NCBI GenBank assembly: GCA_009192285.1
Contig: WBVU01000012.1
Coordinates: 248,001 to 312,000, forward strand
Length of the DNA stretch: 64,000 bases
Direction of reading: 5' to 3'
From: Morchella semilibera
Lineage: Eukaryota > Ascomycota > Pezizomycetes > Pezizales > Morchellaceae
Shown in pieces: positions 35,300-46,658 of this stretch; position 1 is the first letter of the stretch; every line of letters begins with the position of its first letter. The position numbers and the translations under genes were made by a program. The notes under the pieces were generated by a model. It was not told where the DNA came from, ran no database searches, and saw nothing but the letters and a program-made list of their open reading frames with translations.

Positions 35300-38200
35300 C
35301 TACAGCCCCACCAACTCCGCCAGCAACATCTCCGGCTCCCAACTCTCCCCCTTCACCGCCTCCAGCACCGTTTTCGCCCTACGCACGCACGTTAGCACCA
35401 CCAACTCCTCCTCCGGCGTGGGGGTACTCACCATCTCACCGACTCGCGCTTCTTCATCTCCATCTCCAGCTGGGCAGCCTTGATACCGGCAACCTCGAGG
35501 CAGCGCTTTGGCAGTCCGGCCAAGCGCGCAACGTTAAGCCCGTAGCTGCGGTGCGCGATCCCCTCCACGATCTGGTAGAGGAACGTGATATCCTCGCTGC
35601 CGTCTGTTATTGTTACCCGCCCACGTCAGCTACCCGCAAAAACAGGAAAAGGAAGGAGAGAGAGAAAAAAACGCACCCGCCGCCTCCTCAAACGCCATAT
35701 GAGCACACCCCACCCGGCCGCCCAACCCCTCCGCCACCCTCTCCAGCACCGGATAGTGCGTCACAAACAAACACAGGCACCCCAGCTCCCCCACCACGTG
35801 CTGCAGCACCGCGCCCGCAATCGCCACGCCATCATGCGTACTCGTGCCGCGCCCCAGCTCGTCCAGGACCACCAGGCTCCGCGCCGTCGCCGTCTTCAGG
35901 ATGTCGCTCGTCTCGCTCAGCTCGACCATGAACGTCGACTCCCCGGCCATGACGTTGTCCATGGCGCCCATGCGCGTGTAGACCGCGTCCAGCAGCCCGA
36001 GCTCCGCGCGCTCCGCAGGGACATAGCTCCCGATCTGTGCCATGATGGCGATGAGCGCCACGGCGCGCACGTAGCTGCTCTTGCCGCCCATGTTTGGGCC
36101 CGTGATGAGCATGGCGGGGGCCGCGGGGGTGAGGTTGATCGGGTTGGGGACGTAGGGGGTGAGCAGCAGCTGCTCGACCATGGGGTGGCGGGCGCCCGCG
36201 ACGACGATGGACGGCGTGTCCGTGGCGGTGAAGGTGGGCTTTACGTATCCGGGCTGGGCGGCGACGAGGGCGAGGGAGAAGAGGCAGTCGAGGGTTGCGA
36301 GGGCCGCGATGGTGTCGCGGAGGGGCTGGTAGTGGGAGGAGATTGAGGAGAGGAAGCGCGCGTAGGCGGCGTCGCAGGAGGCGCTGAGGGACTCTTTGCG
36401 CTGGTCGCGTTCGCGGAGGAGCTTGCTGACCGTGGGGGTGTGGAAGCGGGAGACCTTTTTGGTGCCGTTGAGTTTGGCCCAGGTGGCGGGGACGAGGGAG
36501 AGGGAGGATTTGTCATTGTAGACTTCGATTAGGTACTAATTGGTGTGAGCGATGAGGACTGGAGAGGGGAGGGAGAGGATTGAGGGGGGGTACCTCGATG
36601 CCAGAGACGGAGACGTAGGCGACTTTGGGCTTTCTGAGCGTTTTTGCAATCTCCTTAAGATGCTCCTTGAGCTCTGCCTCTACTGCCGCAATGCCCTAAA
36701 CCTGTCATCAGTATCATTGACCCTCCAACCTACCACACTCATATCACAAGAAGTGAACATACCAGCTTATGCTCAGCAATCTCCTCATACTCATCCTCAT
36801 CCTCGTCCTTGAAGAAATTGTATTTATCATCCTTACAGGCCGCCTGGCCCCTAAACGTGTCCAAAAACCCGTCCACACACCCCTTCACCCTTGGGAGCGC
36901 CGCCACCGCCTCATTCAACAACCTGCTCCCAAAGCCGACCTCCTCCACCTCCTCCACCCCCGGAAACGCCCCCGCGATCCTCTGCATCGCCTGCAAGATC
37001 CGGAACAGCTCCGGCCGCGTACACTTCCCATAATAGATCCTGATGAGGCCCTTCTCGAGGTCGCCGCCCGTGCGGGCCAGCAGCTCGCGGACACAATCCA
37101 ACTTTGCGTCCTTGGCCGCGAGGATCTCCTCCACGGCTGCAAAGCGCTCCTCGAGCGCCGGCTGGTGCAGCAGCGGCCGCCCAACCCACTTGCGCAGCAG
37201 GCGGCGCCCAGGCTTCGTCTTTGTGCGGTCGAGGGCCCAGAAGAGCGAGCCGCGCGTGGTGTGGTCCGTCTGGTTGCGGTAGATCTCGAGCGACGCGAGC
37301 GTGTTGCCGTTCAGCAGCATGTGCGAGCGCGCGCTGAAGGGGGCAAAGTATTTCGTGAGGTCGAAGACGTGCTCGAGGCCGTAGGCGGACAGATGGGTGA
37401 TCATGGCCGAGAGGCAGATTGTCACAAGGTCCGAGAGGCCCGTCACTGTGTCGAGCAGCCGGTTTGCGCCGGTGGCGGTGGGGGAGGAGGCATCGGAGGA
37501 GGCGTCGGATTTGAGCTTGTCGGCGTAGAAGGCGGCGACGTGGGAGGTGGCTGCGGCGATGGCTTCGCCCTTCTTTGCGCTGCGGGGGACCCGCTCGACG
37601 CGCACCTTTTCGCCAAAGACAGAGATTGTGCTGCCAGCCAGGTGCGTGACGAGCTTCTCGGTGGCCTTTGTGAGCTCCCCGACAATCAGGAACTCGCACG
37701 GCGCGATGTGAAGCAGCCGTGTCTCGGTCTCGCTGCGCATGAAGCCGTCATCAAACTCATCATATATCACGTCGCCCGTCGCCGGCTGCACCGCGACAAT
37801 TCCGACATGCGACTTTTCATCTGTCCCTGTCCCGCCCCCCGGCTTCTCCGTGATGCACAGCAGGTACCCCGTGTTTGGGGCACCGCCGCTACCAGAGCCC
37901 GCAGAGACATCGTCGAGGGCGTCAACATCGTCGATATACGTCCCCTTGGTGTACAGGTTCGTGAGCTCCCTCACAAACGGCGCATTCCTGTTATCGCCCG
38001 CGGCCTTGAGAGCGGCCGTCTCGCGCTGGCGCACGATGCCGACCTTGTATCCGGCCTCGACGAGACGCTTGACATGGACGTGCAGGCGCGGCACGGGGAT
38101 GCTCGCGCTGGCGAAGCGGTCCAGGTGTGCTTCGGACGGGTGTTCGTCGAAGCGCATCTTTCCGGGGACACACATTATGCTTAGGTTCTGGCTGGCGATG

Positions 38201-38997
38201 CGGGCGTCCTCGCCGAAGAAGCGGTACTTGTAGCCCACCTCGACGAGGAGGACTGTGTCGGGGTTCCGCCGCTTGATGTCCACCACCTGCTGCTCGAGCG
38301 GTGTCAGCTTTGCCTTGCCCTTGCCCTTCGCCTTTCCCCCTGCTGCTGCTCCTGCGGCCTTGACGCCCCTCCCAAACTTCTTTGCAATTGGTCCAGGTTC
38401 GTCGTCGTCCTCCTCCTCCTCCTCCTGCTGCTGCTCCCCGCCGTCCTCCTCCCCTTCCCCTTCCCCCTCCTCACCGTCGGCGCCTCCCCACCGCGCATCA
38501 AGCAGTGCACCCGGCCCCGCAAGCCTCTTTACAAACCGCTCATGCACCAGCCGTCTCTGCGGATCCGCCGTTTTGGCACCGTGCACCCCAGTGCCAAAGC
38601 GGTACCTTGCCGCCCTCTCCGCCACCACCGACCGCTTCTTGCCACCATCTCCACCACCGCCTTTATCCGCCGGCGTAGTGTGCACCACGAGCACCGTGTG
38701 CTCCTTCTCGTCATCGGCCTCGGCCTCGGAGGGCGAGAACCTGGCTGTGCGCTTAACCTTCTTGCTGGGGGCTTGGGGCGCGCGGTAGAGGTCCTCGTCG
38801 TCACTGCTGAGGGGGTCGAGGGCCCGCTTGGGGGCGCGGCGGCGGGACCGGGGCGCGCGGGGGAGGTCGTCCTCGTCTTCGTCGTCGGGGGCTTCTGTTA
38901 CTGGTGACTCTGCAGGGGGGGCGGCATTGGTGGGAGTCTTTGGCGTGAAGAAACTGGAGATTGTGCGTTGGGAGGAGGGCTTCTTTGTCGGCCCCAT
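35300..38997 (-). CDS. MSH3: DNA mismatch repair protein MSH3
   Basis: MSH3 pairs with MSH2 (MutSbeta) to recognise insertion/deletion loops in the nucleus. Five exons (38997-36763, 36695-36594, 36535-35677, 35603-35432, 35378-35300) join in frame to 1148 residues. A PCNA-binding PIP box QRTISSFF lies at residues 10-17, which favours the Met at 38997 over the Met 53 codons upstream. An acidic, low-complexity linker follows. The MutS domain I has [18 protein letters not shown], then the connector and lever domains. The ATPase has GPNMGGKS (about 925-932), an ST motif ([11 protein letters not shown]) and Walker [17 protein letters not shown]. The C-terminal helix-turn-helix region ([18 protein letters not shown]) is complete. 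Coding GC is high, unlike the AT-rich accessory region that follows. The complementary strand shows long shadow frames. Confidence 0.97.
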
Positions 38998-40215
38998 TTT
39001 TTTGTGGGGTTTGGTGGTGTTTGTGGTGTCGGTGGTTGGGGTCAATTGGTGGTTTGGATTTCTTTCTCTTGGAATTGACGCGTGACGTGACGTGAAGTTG
39101 GAATTGAAAAAGTGACAAACGCGTTGCGGTGTGTGATAAAGTGGCTTGGCGGTCATGGGCTGTCACTCGGTGGTTTTGGAGGGTGTTTTTGTGCGGTTGT
39201 TGATTGGTCAATTATTATTAATTACGCATGTGATATTCATACGGGAAATAGAGACATCTTTTGATATGACCTTTGTATCCATCATTATGCAAATACATGG
39301 TCGGCTATATGTGGGGCGGTGTCTATAACAAGCCCAAGGCTGCTCCGAGTTCACTAGTAGCCCAAACTGGACACCGTAGTTCATATAATTTATACCATTG
39401 CACAAGAGACCGGAATTAAGTCTCGAAGTTAGCCGATGATCATCCTGCTAGGTCTCGCGGTACCAGTAGACATCTCATTCTTAAACCGTAGATGCCGCTC
39501 TAGACAGGGTCTTCTTTTATCCGAAGGCCCTGAGAAGTTGGTCCTGAGCAGAGGGCCAAGAAACTAGGGCACCGCCTAGTTATGGGTGTCGAAAGTGGGT
39601 CATATGCCCTTAGATACTGTCTTTTCGTTTTGGCGTCCGTCCAGGACACCCCAGTGGGTATGTGGAGCAGGACAAGAACTGCACAGGTATATCTCGTGGT
39701 GCCTACATGTATGTTTAACACTGGCGTCTGGGTTCAGGCCATCGCGGCCTCACAGGACCGGCCTATCCGGGCTGCGGTTCAGTTGATTTGGGTGGCGGGA
39801 GCATAGCTGGTTGCGGGCTGGGCAGGACCACGAATGTGCCTGGAGTAAGTGGCGCGTGTAGAAGGAGAGCGATAGTTCCTTCTATGCAGCTTGGTCTGGG
39901 TGAGTGATTGATCCACACGTTGCCTGGGGGTGGTAATGTTTGATCTAGAGATATATGGGGTGCCACAACCCTGAACTGCTCCTGGGGAGGTATCTTTCCC
40001 CGGGTCGGTTTTGCTGTAGCTTGCTGTCTACATGTAGTTTGTATTGTCGGGGACTTGGGCTTGGATGTGTGGATTTGATCAAGATTAGATCATCTTATCT
40101 CTGCCGACTAAGCCGTTTCTGGTAATCGTGATATAAACAGCGCAGTAATGTACAAAATGTCACGCGTGCCGAAAACTACCGCCTAGCGTTAGATTCATCA
40201 CGTTACCATAAAGGG
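38998..40215. other. Gene-free 5' flank of MSH3
   Basis: No supportable gene. TACATGTA octamers occur at about 39700 and 40030. The shift from GC-rich to AT-rich sequence starts here. Confidence 0.5.
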
Positions 40216-40270
40216 TTTAGGTTGATTTTTTAATTATTTGTTTTATTATTTGTTTTATTATTATTATTAT

Positions 40271-40303
<33 letters not shown>

Positions 40304-40480
40304 TATTATTATTTATTTTTATTATTTATTTTTATTATTTATTTTTATTATTTATTTTTATTGTTTATTTTTATTATTTATTATTATTATTTATTTTTAT
40401 TATTTATTTTTATTATTTATTTTTATTATTTATTTTTATTATTTATTTTTATTATTTATTTTGTTATTTTGATTGTTACT
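40216..40480. repeat. TTATT/TTATTTTTA microsatellite, about 265 bp
   Basis: Almost pure T/A in units TTA, TTTA and ATTTATTTTT. The apparent Tyr/Phe/Ile reading frame through it is a compositional artefact. Confidence 0.9.
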
Positions 40481-40862
40481 TGACTGTTTTTACTTTACTG
40501 TTTTTATCTTGCTTTCATGTGCGTTCTTAGTAAGGTCGGACAGATCCAGGCAATTCTACAGACAAACATTTTGTTACTCAGGTTGCAATGTGGATTCACT
40601 GTTCTCTTTTCATTATAATTGTTTTTCTCATAGTAGACCGGGGGGCCACTGACATCTTCTACGAAAGAGCACCGAGAAGATTCAACCCCCAAACCCACCG
40701 CCCAGCACTACCAATGCTACTTACGGCCTATCCACCAGCAAACACCACCAACAACGCAAACCAACCCGACCAAAGAAGGGGTAACAAAAGCAGAACAAAA
40801 CCCCAAGAACCCCCACCACCCACACCAGACCAAGAGCGGCAATACCCCCCGCACCCCGACCC

Positions 40863-41675
40863 CTAAGCACAACTCTTCCCATTCCTTGTACAGAACTGAC
40901 ACTTCCTGCCACGCAGCAGCGTCTCCCTAGCGGGGTCCATGACTCTGCACGGATGGCAGCCCCCGCCGCCCCTGCCGCGGATAACGCACTCGCTGCACGC
41001 CGGGTCGCGCAGCACCGTATACACCCTGCGGCCCGAGACGGTGAGGTCGCCGCTGAGGAAGCGGGCTTTGGTTGCAGATCTGGTCATGCCTATCGCCTTC
41101 GCGGCCGCGGCCCAGATTGAGGGGGCGGCAGGGTCGAGCTTGCATTCGGTGGCGGGACTGGAGGTGGTGGTGTTAGCCAGTGCAGCGAGGCTGAGGAAGA
41201 TAGAAATTTGAGTGGATGGAGAGAAAGGGGCATACGTAGAACTCTGGGCTTCCGAAGGCAGACTTTCTGGTTGGAAAGCCATGGCAGAGGTGGAGGACCC
41301 AGCGTTTCCAGAATCATCTTCGTCGACCTCTTCGGTGTTATCGGGGCCGTGCGGCGCAGCATCAGACTCGCCATCAAAGTCATCCGGGAACACCTCAGCG
41401 CGAAGCCGTTTCGACCCGATACGCAGGGTGATAGCCTGTGACCTCGCCTCCTTGCTGGCGGCAACAATCTCGCCAACCCTAGTCTCGATATAGGGAGCTG
41501 CTGCGGACCCGGGGGACGCCGCAGGGGCTTGCTGGCCCCTGTTGAAGTTGTCGAGGACATTGTCTAGAAGGACGGAAATGTATGAGGTCACGGGGGGGCG
41601 CAGGACTTCGTACATTGCTTTACGGATGTCCTGGATTGCAAGGTTGTAGCCTGCTTTGAACTGGGCGTCGGACAT
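40863..41675 (-). CDS. Cys-rich lineage-specific protein, copy 1 (intact), 270 aa
   Basis: An intron-less frame from ATG 41675 to the stop at 40863-40865. Not a family I can name. An N-terminal helix (QFKAGYNLAIQDIRKAMYEV) is followed by an acidic Ser/Pro-rich middle, then a helical region (SIWAAAAKAIGMTRSATKAR) and a C-terminal cluster of seven cysteines with the pattern CxxC, CxxC and a final CxxCx6C (CQFCTRNGKSCA). The order C-x2-C..C..C-x2-C-x6-C resembles an expanded Zn2Cys6 layout, so metal binding and possibly DNA binding are inferred. A broken paralogue lies next to it at 42391-43281 on the same strand, and 59258-59911 shares the Cys pattern. The coding region is clearly GC-richer than its flanks. 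Confidence 0.7.
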   Translation of the reverse strand: MSDAQFKAGYNLAIQDIRKAMYEVLRPPVTSYISVLLDNVLDNFNRGQQAPAASPGSAAAPYIETRVGEIVAASKEARSQAITLRIGSKRLRAEVFPDDFDGESDAAPHGPDNTEEVDEDDSGNAGSSTSAMAFQPESLPSEAQSSTYAPFSPSTQISIFLSLAALANTTTSSPATECKLDPAAPSIWAAAAKAIGMTRSATKARFLSGDLTVSGRRVYTVLRDPACSECVIRGRGGGGCHPCRVMDPARETLLRGRKCQFCTRNGKSCA

Positions 41676-42390
41676 GGTGATGATGGATGCGTGGGTTCAG
41701 AGAGGATTTGTGGGTGGGGGAACTTAATGATTTGAGGGACCTGGGACGAGTGAGCAACTGGTTAGGGTCAGGGTAACTAGTTGCAGGTTTCATGCGAGAA
41801 TTATCATTTCCAGTATTGCTGACTAAACATTTGCAGAGCCTGGTATTGCATATTGTCTACGTACGTACGTAGCACATGAAAGGGCATCCGCCCTAGGTTG
41901 ATGGAGTGGCGGGGACTGAGGCTTGGATACTGTTTTTGAGCTTTGGGAGCTAGTCTTGTAGCTGGTAGTGACGAGGCTAGGTGTCCTTGGAGTCGGGTGG
42001 TCTACTGAGGCGCTCGTACGTGCATTAACTTATAAACAAGTATCCGCCTGAAATTAGATGGTGATACTGGGTGTACTGTGGCAAGCTTGCATGCCAATAA
42101 TAAACCTTGTATTCAGAGTATATACATATATTTAACAATAAAGAACTACTCAGAGATCAGTTACATGACGCTTTGTTAATTACATGTAGCTTTACCTATA
42201 ATCTATGGTGAGGATCGATGTAACAGGCTTAGGACAGAGATTGCAATTACATGGAAACTGAGACTGCATAGAGAGCTGAACCCCTCCTCTAAGGATACTA
42301 ACCTTTGGCCCTAATGTACCCTTATAGAGATTCTCGACTATGTCCGAATGTTAAATTTAGCTATTTATAAATGCAATTCTAAGCATGGAA
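41676..42390. other. Spacer between paralogues
   Basis: No gene. It contains a TACATGTA octamer near 42180 and a CGTACGTACGTA run near 41860. Confidence 0.5.
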
Positions 42391-43281
42391 TCAGATATAA
42401 TATTGCCTATAACTCCCAAGAACATAGAAAGCTGCTAGACACGTTTTGTGCCAACTAATGCAAGGAATGCATTCCTTAGAACCCCCAAGTAAAGGCTCTC
42501 TCTCAGGACCAGCCACCCTACACTCACGGTCCTTATTACCCTTACAGTTTTTGCAAGGTGGATCCCTCAACACAGTAAACACCTTGCGCCCATCAAGGGC
42601 AAGCCGGCCAGCTAGATAATACTCTAGGACTTTCGGTGACCTCACAGACGGCATTCCAGACTTCGGCCTTGGAAAGATTGCGATGCTGTGGTAGAGCGAC
42701 GTTGAAGGTGCCAAGATGAGAACATTTCCATCTAGTGCTAAAGTAGCTAGGTCGGGTGTTAGGAAGGATAAAACAAGGGTAGATAAAGGTCTATCTTACG
42801 AGACGAAACTCTCGCCCGAGGTGGAACATTTGGCTGGGTGACAGCGGAGTCGGATTCGGGGTTGTAGTCGGGGTCGGGGTCGGAGCTGTCCTTGACACCC
42901 TTATTCCCTCAATGCCCTCTTCCTCTATGATACACTCATTCCCATCGAGATCAATAGGATATTGCTTTGCACGAAAGAGTTCGAGACAAAACAGCGAACT
43001 GCAACGCTAACAGGGAAGCGGCCGTCTGGGTCTGCACTTCCTTCTCAGCACCAGCAGTCTCTGGGCCAGTAAGCTCGACGGGGCGGCAGTCTCAGTGTAA
43101 ACTGACTCGGTAACCTCAGGAGATGGTTGATGAAATCGAGGGTTTTGGTTGAAGGTCTCAAGGAGACGACAGACATGCAGGAGCTGACGTTAGGGCGAAG
43201 CACTTCGTGCATGGCTTTGCGAGCATCGTGGATAGCCAAGCGGTAACCTGCACTGAATTGGCTATCGTTCATCTTGGACAT
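42391..43281 (-). pseudogene. Cys-rich protein, copy 2 (broken)
   Basis: The first part (43281 to about 43160) reads MSKMNDSQFSAGYRLAIHDA and matches the N-terminus of the intact copy (MSDAQFKAGYNLAIQDI). The last part (42714-42391) reads GRKVFTVLRDPPCKNCKGN and ends in CIPCISWHKTC, matching the intact Cys cluster. Between them the reading frame shifts: after SCMSVV the sense moves to another frame (ETFNQNPRFHQPSPEVTESV), hits a stop near 43010, and an acidic tract (SSDPDPDYNPESDSAVTQP) continues in a third frame. An intron could explain one gap but not all of them. I call it a decaying tandem duplicate. Confidence 0.65.
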
Positions 43282-46069
43282 GCGTGTGGGGGCTGCAGTA
43301 ACACGGATTATTGTTCAAGAGCAAAGGTATATGGAATGTAGGAGGGTTAGGGGTAGGTTTGAAGCTAGGATGCTTAATGTGGCGGGCTTTGGTAATTTTT
43401 AAATTTCAGTCTATCCCCGACCGCTAGAATCGTTTGTAAGAATCTTTCTAGCTCTCTACAACAACAACGCCTTAGATGTTGCATTAAGTAAGTGCCCGTT
43501 CCCTCGATACCCGATCTGCGGGGAGAGATCAGGTGTAATCATATGTTCATAATTCATATGATACTTACGGCTCCAATGTGGTCCATGGGGTCGAAATTTC
43601 TTGTGCCCTATCTCAAGGTATATACTCGATTCAGCTGATCAGCCTGGGGAGTACTCTCCAGCATTCTAATCTCTCTCGATAGACTATAGTCTCTTCCTCA
43701 GCGAAGATTGAGATAACTTGAGATGTACAACTGCGTGGTTCCAGGGTCCCAATGCAGGTATTGTCCAAAAACGAAGTAACTTGATAAGCCCCTCCACCTC
43801 CTTACCTCGATTATATCCCTCGTGGACCGCACTGACATTTTTGCTACCCCATGGACAAGGGTGACCACCATTCCAATAATCCTTGTATCGCATGACCTAG
43901 GTTTCTGAACACGGAAATAATACAGTTAGCCTTACTATAAGCTACAACGGAATACATCCGGATAGTCCTAAACTCGAGCTATGTTATGTTGTAAGCTATA
44001 TATAGATAGCTCTGTGTGTGGGTTAATAGTGAGGTTTCCCTCATCACGAAATTTAGCTTGCATGATGCTTAGTGCTATACAGAATCTAAGACTAAGGGTT
44101 TAGAGACAACCTAGGATGGACACTCTTTGAGGCAGAGGCAACCCGATACATCCCTCCTTACCTCGATACGGCCTATGAGCCACACTAACATCGATCAAAA
44201 GAACCATCGACCTTCTGGGTTGGCTAGAGTAAAGACTACCACAGGCCCGGAGTAGGCAGGAATCTCAGGCATTCATGGCTGAGTAACCATCTCTGACGAA
44301 TACGGCCCCTTCTCCGGTATTTGGTATTCGTGTAGGATGGCGACTCTCGTGTGATGGGAGGGATGATTATCTGACACTTAAAGACAGTTTATCATTTAAT
44401 TCGCTGTTTGATAGCAAGTGGGGAGGAGGAACGGAGGAGAAGGCTGGCTACCAGAGTGGTTGACTAGCTCTGTATTACATTACATACGTGTATGAGGGTT
44501 ACCGCACTAGATATGGTATATGTGATCCTAATCGCCGTCCCCTAAGCTGTACATGTAGCTAAATCAACTTCTAACATCTAAGGATGGTGCGTTTTCCTAT
44601 TTAGAGAGTGCTGTAATACTGATGGGTCGTACTCACACATCAAAACAAATGGTTAGATATCGTTTTGACCACCAAGTCCTTATATGAAGAGCTCTCACTG
44701 CTGATGGACGCGCGAGTATATTTCCTGAAGCTACGTAGTTGGGGGTATAGGCACTCGGGCCTCTTGCTCCTAAGTTACTGGTGGATAAATAGCCAAGGTC
44801 AAAGGTCCTACAAAGGTTCTGTCCAACACCCATCATGGGCCTCCAATAGGTGAAACCGATTGTCTCGGGGTTTCATACCATATTGAACTAAGATGGACCG
44901 ACTCTAAGCTCTAAATCGAACTGAACTGAACGGGGCGCGGGGGGGGTGGCGGCTGGGAAAACCAGTTCAGCTACCAGAACTATTCTCTCCAGGTAAGAGA
45001 CCCTCAAAAACAAGCTTCGATATAACCTTATGACTTATTCAGTTGTATAAGCGGACAATTACAAGGCATCACCCCGGAAGGTGGTGAAGCATCACTGGGT
45101 GGCTGCATCCTACAACTGTTTATCAAACCAATTCAAACCAGCTCTTGTCTAGAATCAACCGCTGAAACCGGGAACTGGACTGAACTTCCGTCAGAACCGT
45201 TTTAAAGAATAGGTTATCAAAGCAAAATGGACGGACCATCGGGGCCCAGCACCCATGTAAGTACGCAACAATATATTAATTGAACTCCCCCCGTGTACGT
45301 ACGGTCATCTACTACTAATGTTAAATCAGTGAGGTAATATGATTAGTACTAGCGCATGTGTGGGCTTCAAACACTAGATAACCCGATTATCACGTTCACT
45401 CCACGTGTAGGTACGAGTTGCAGGCATATATTCTTAACCGCAGCATAAGAAAGCACTGTCTTTCAAGCTAGACATTCCTATCAAGCAAGTCCGACCCCTA
45501 GCCCAAGAGTGCCCTAACCAATACTGGATCGGGGTTAAATCGCCTGACGCGAGTGACGCTAGTGAATTATTAGGGAAAGCAACATTTGTACTCTGTAAAA
45601 AAAGGCTCAAGGCTACTAAAATCTATATCACACAGAAAGCTAATACTATGTATATATGGAAACCGGGCTGTTCTGGTGACACGTTACACTAGTTAGACAA
45701 ACCCTTATGATTCGTAGGCTACTCATTCAGGTTCATTAGACCCCGCCCCAATGGGGCAAAATGCCAAAATCTAAAAGATGCCCACCATATAAGTAATAGA
45801 TCTAGACCTCCCCAAAGTATGATACCCTATATAAGTCTCTGATTACAAAAGCTTGGAACCACTAATTGGACCAACTTTAACGCATCCAAAATTTACACCC
45901 TATTATATACTCACGTATATGTATTGAAAATTCTTGGTAGCAACGGGCTCACGAAATTTCTCAGGAATTAATTAACGCGTGGGTATTTTCTGTAAGATAT
46001 GCTGTCTTCTCTCCCATTGGCTGGGCCGGGCCCGAGACAACCGTGCCCGGTCTTGGTTTTGCCTTGCAT
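43282..46069. other. Gene-free accessory stretch
   Basis: No supportable gene over about 2.8 kb. One TACATGTA lies near 44553. The part around 44900-45200 contains scattered GAACTGAACTG-type words that may be remnants of an inverted-repeat element, but I could not define its ends. Confidence 0.45.
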
Positions 46070-46178
46070 GCATATACTGCCAAAATCTTAAGTCCTTTTG
46101 GTACCTAACATTTGGTTGCGCTGCAACCGCGCAACACCCAGTACAAAAGGGACAAACTTAAAATTTTGGTGAGTATGC
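46070..46178. mobile_element. MITE, family 3
   Basis: The left arm GCATATACTGCCAAAATCTTAAG pairs with the right arm CTTAAAATTTTGGTGAGTATGC over ~22-34 bp, with ~45 bp between. A related right arm (CACCAAAAAGGTCAACAGAC..CTTAAAAATTTGGCGAGTA) is found at about 52120-52166, which supports a repeat family. No coding capacity. Confidence 0.65.
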
Positions 46179-46658
46179 TCAACGCTTGATATCGACAACT
46201 CGTAAATTCCTGACGTTTTTGAACGCGACTAATATTGCATGCATACCATACAAAAATACCCCAAGCTCCTGATTTTGGATTTATGCCACTCTGGTTAATG
46301 CCTAACCAGAAGGCTACAAACAAGCTTAATTGAAATTTAACAACCAATATCGCAACCAAACTCATTAAATAAGGAATTTTTCGTACAGCTGTGTGTGTGT
46401 ATCAAGTCTTTATCCGTCATAATATGATATCGATGTTAAGTTCACTCTCCCCCATCTTCCCCTCAAATCAGACACTACATGCAGTCACCACTACCGGGAA
46501 CATTAAACCTGTTGTCTTTACCATTACCAAAGACTAGGTCGAATAGAGCTTAGCCCCACGCTAGCATATATGTAGGTAATGAGATTACATAATATGCAAA
46601 TGCCAATCTAGACGAGTGATAATTCGTGACTACAATTATATCTATCCGTAGGTATGTC

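Noticed and set aside
36769-38184. 471-codon plus-strand frame opposite MSH3
   Set aside because: High GC and codon bias of MSH3 keep stops rare on the other strand; the text has no domain.
39411-39480. Possible 5S rRNA-like fragment (TCTCGAAGTTAGCC)
   Set aside because: Only short words resemble 5S internal promoters; no alignment over the full length was convincing.
40238-40483. Tyr/Phe/Ile open frame
   Set aside because: It is the translation of a TTA/TTTA microsatellite.
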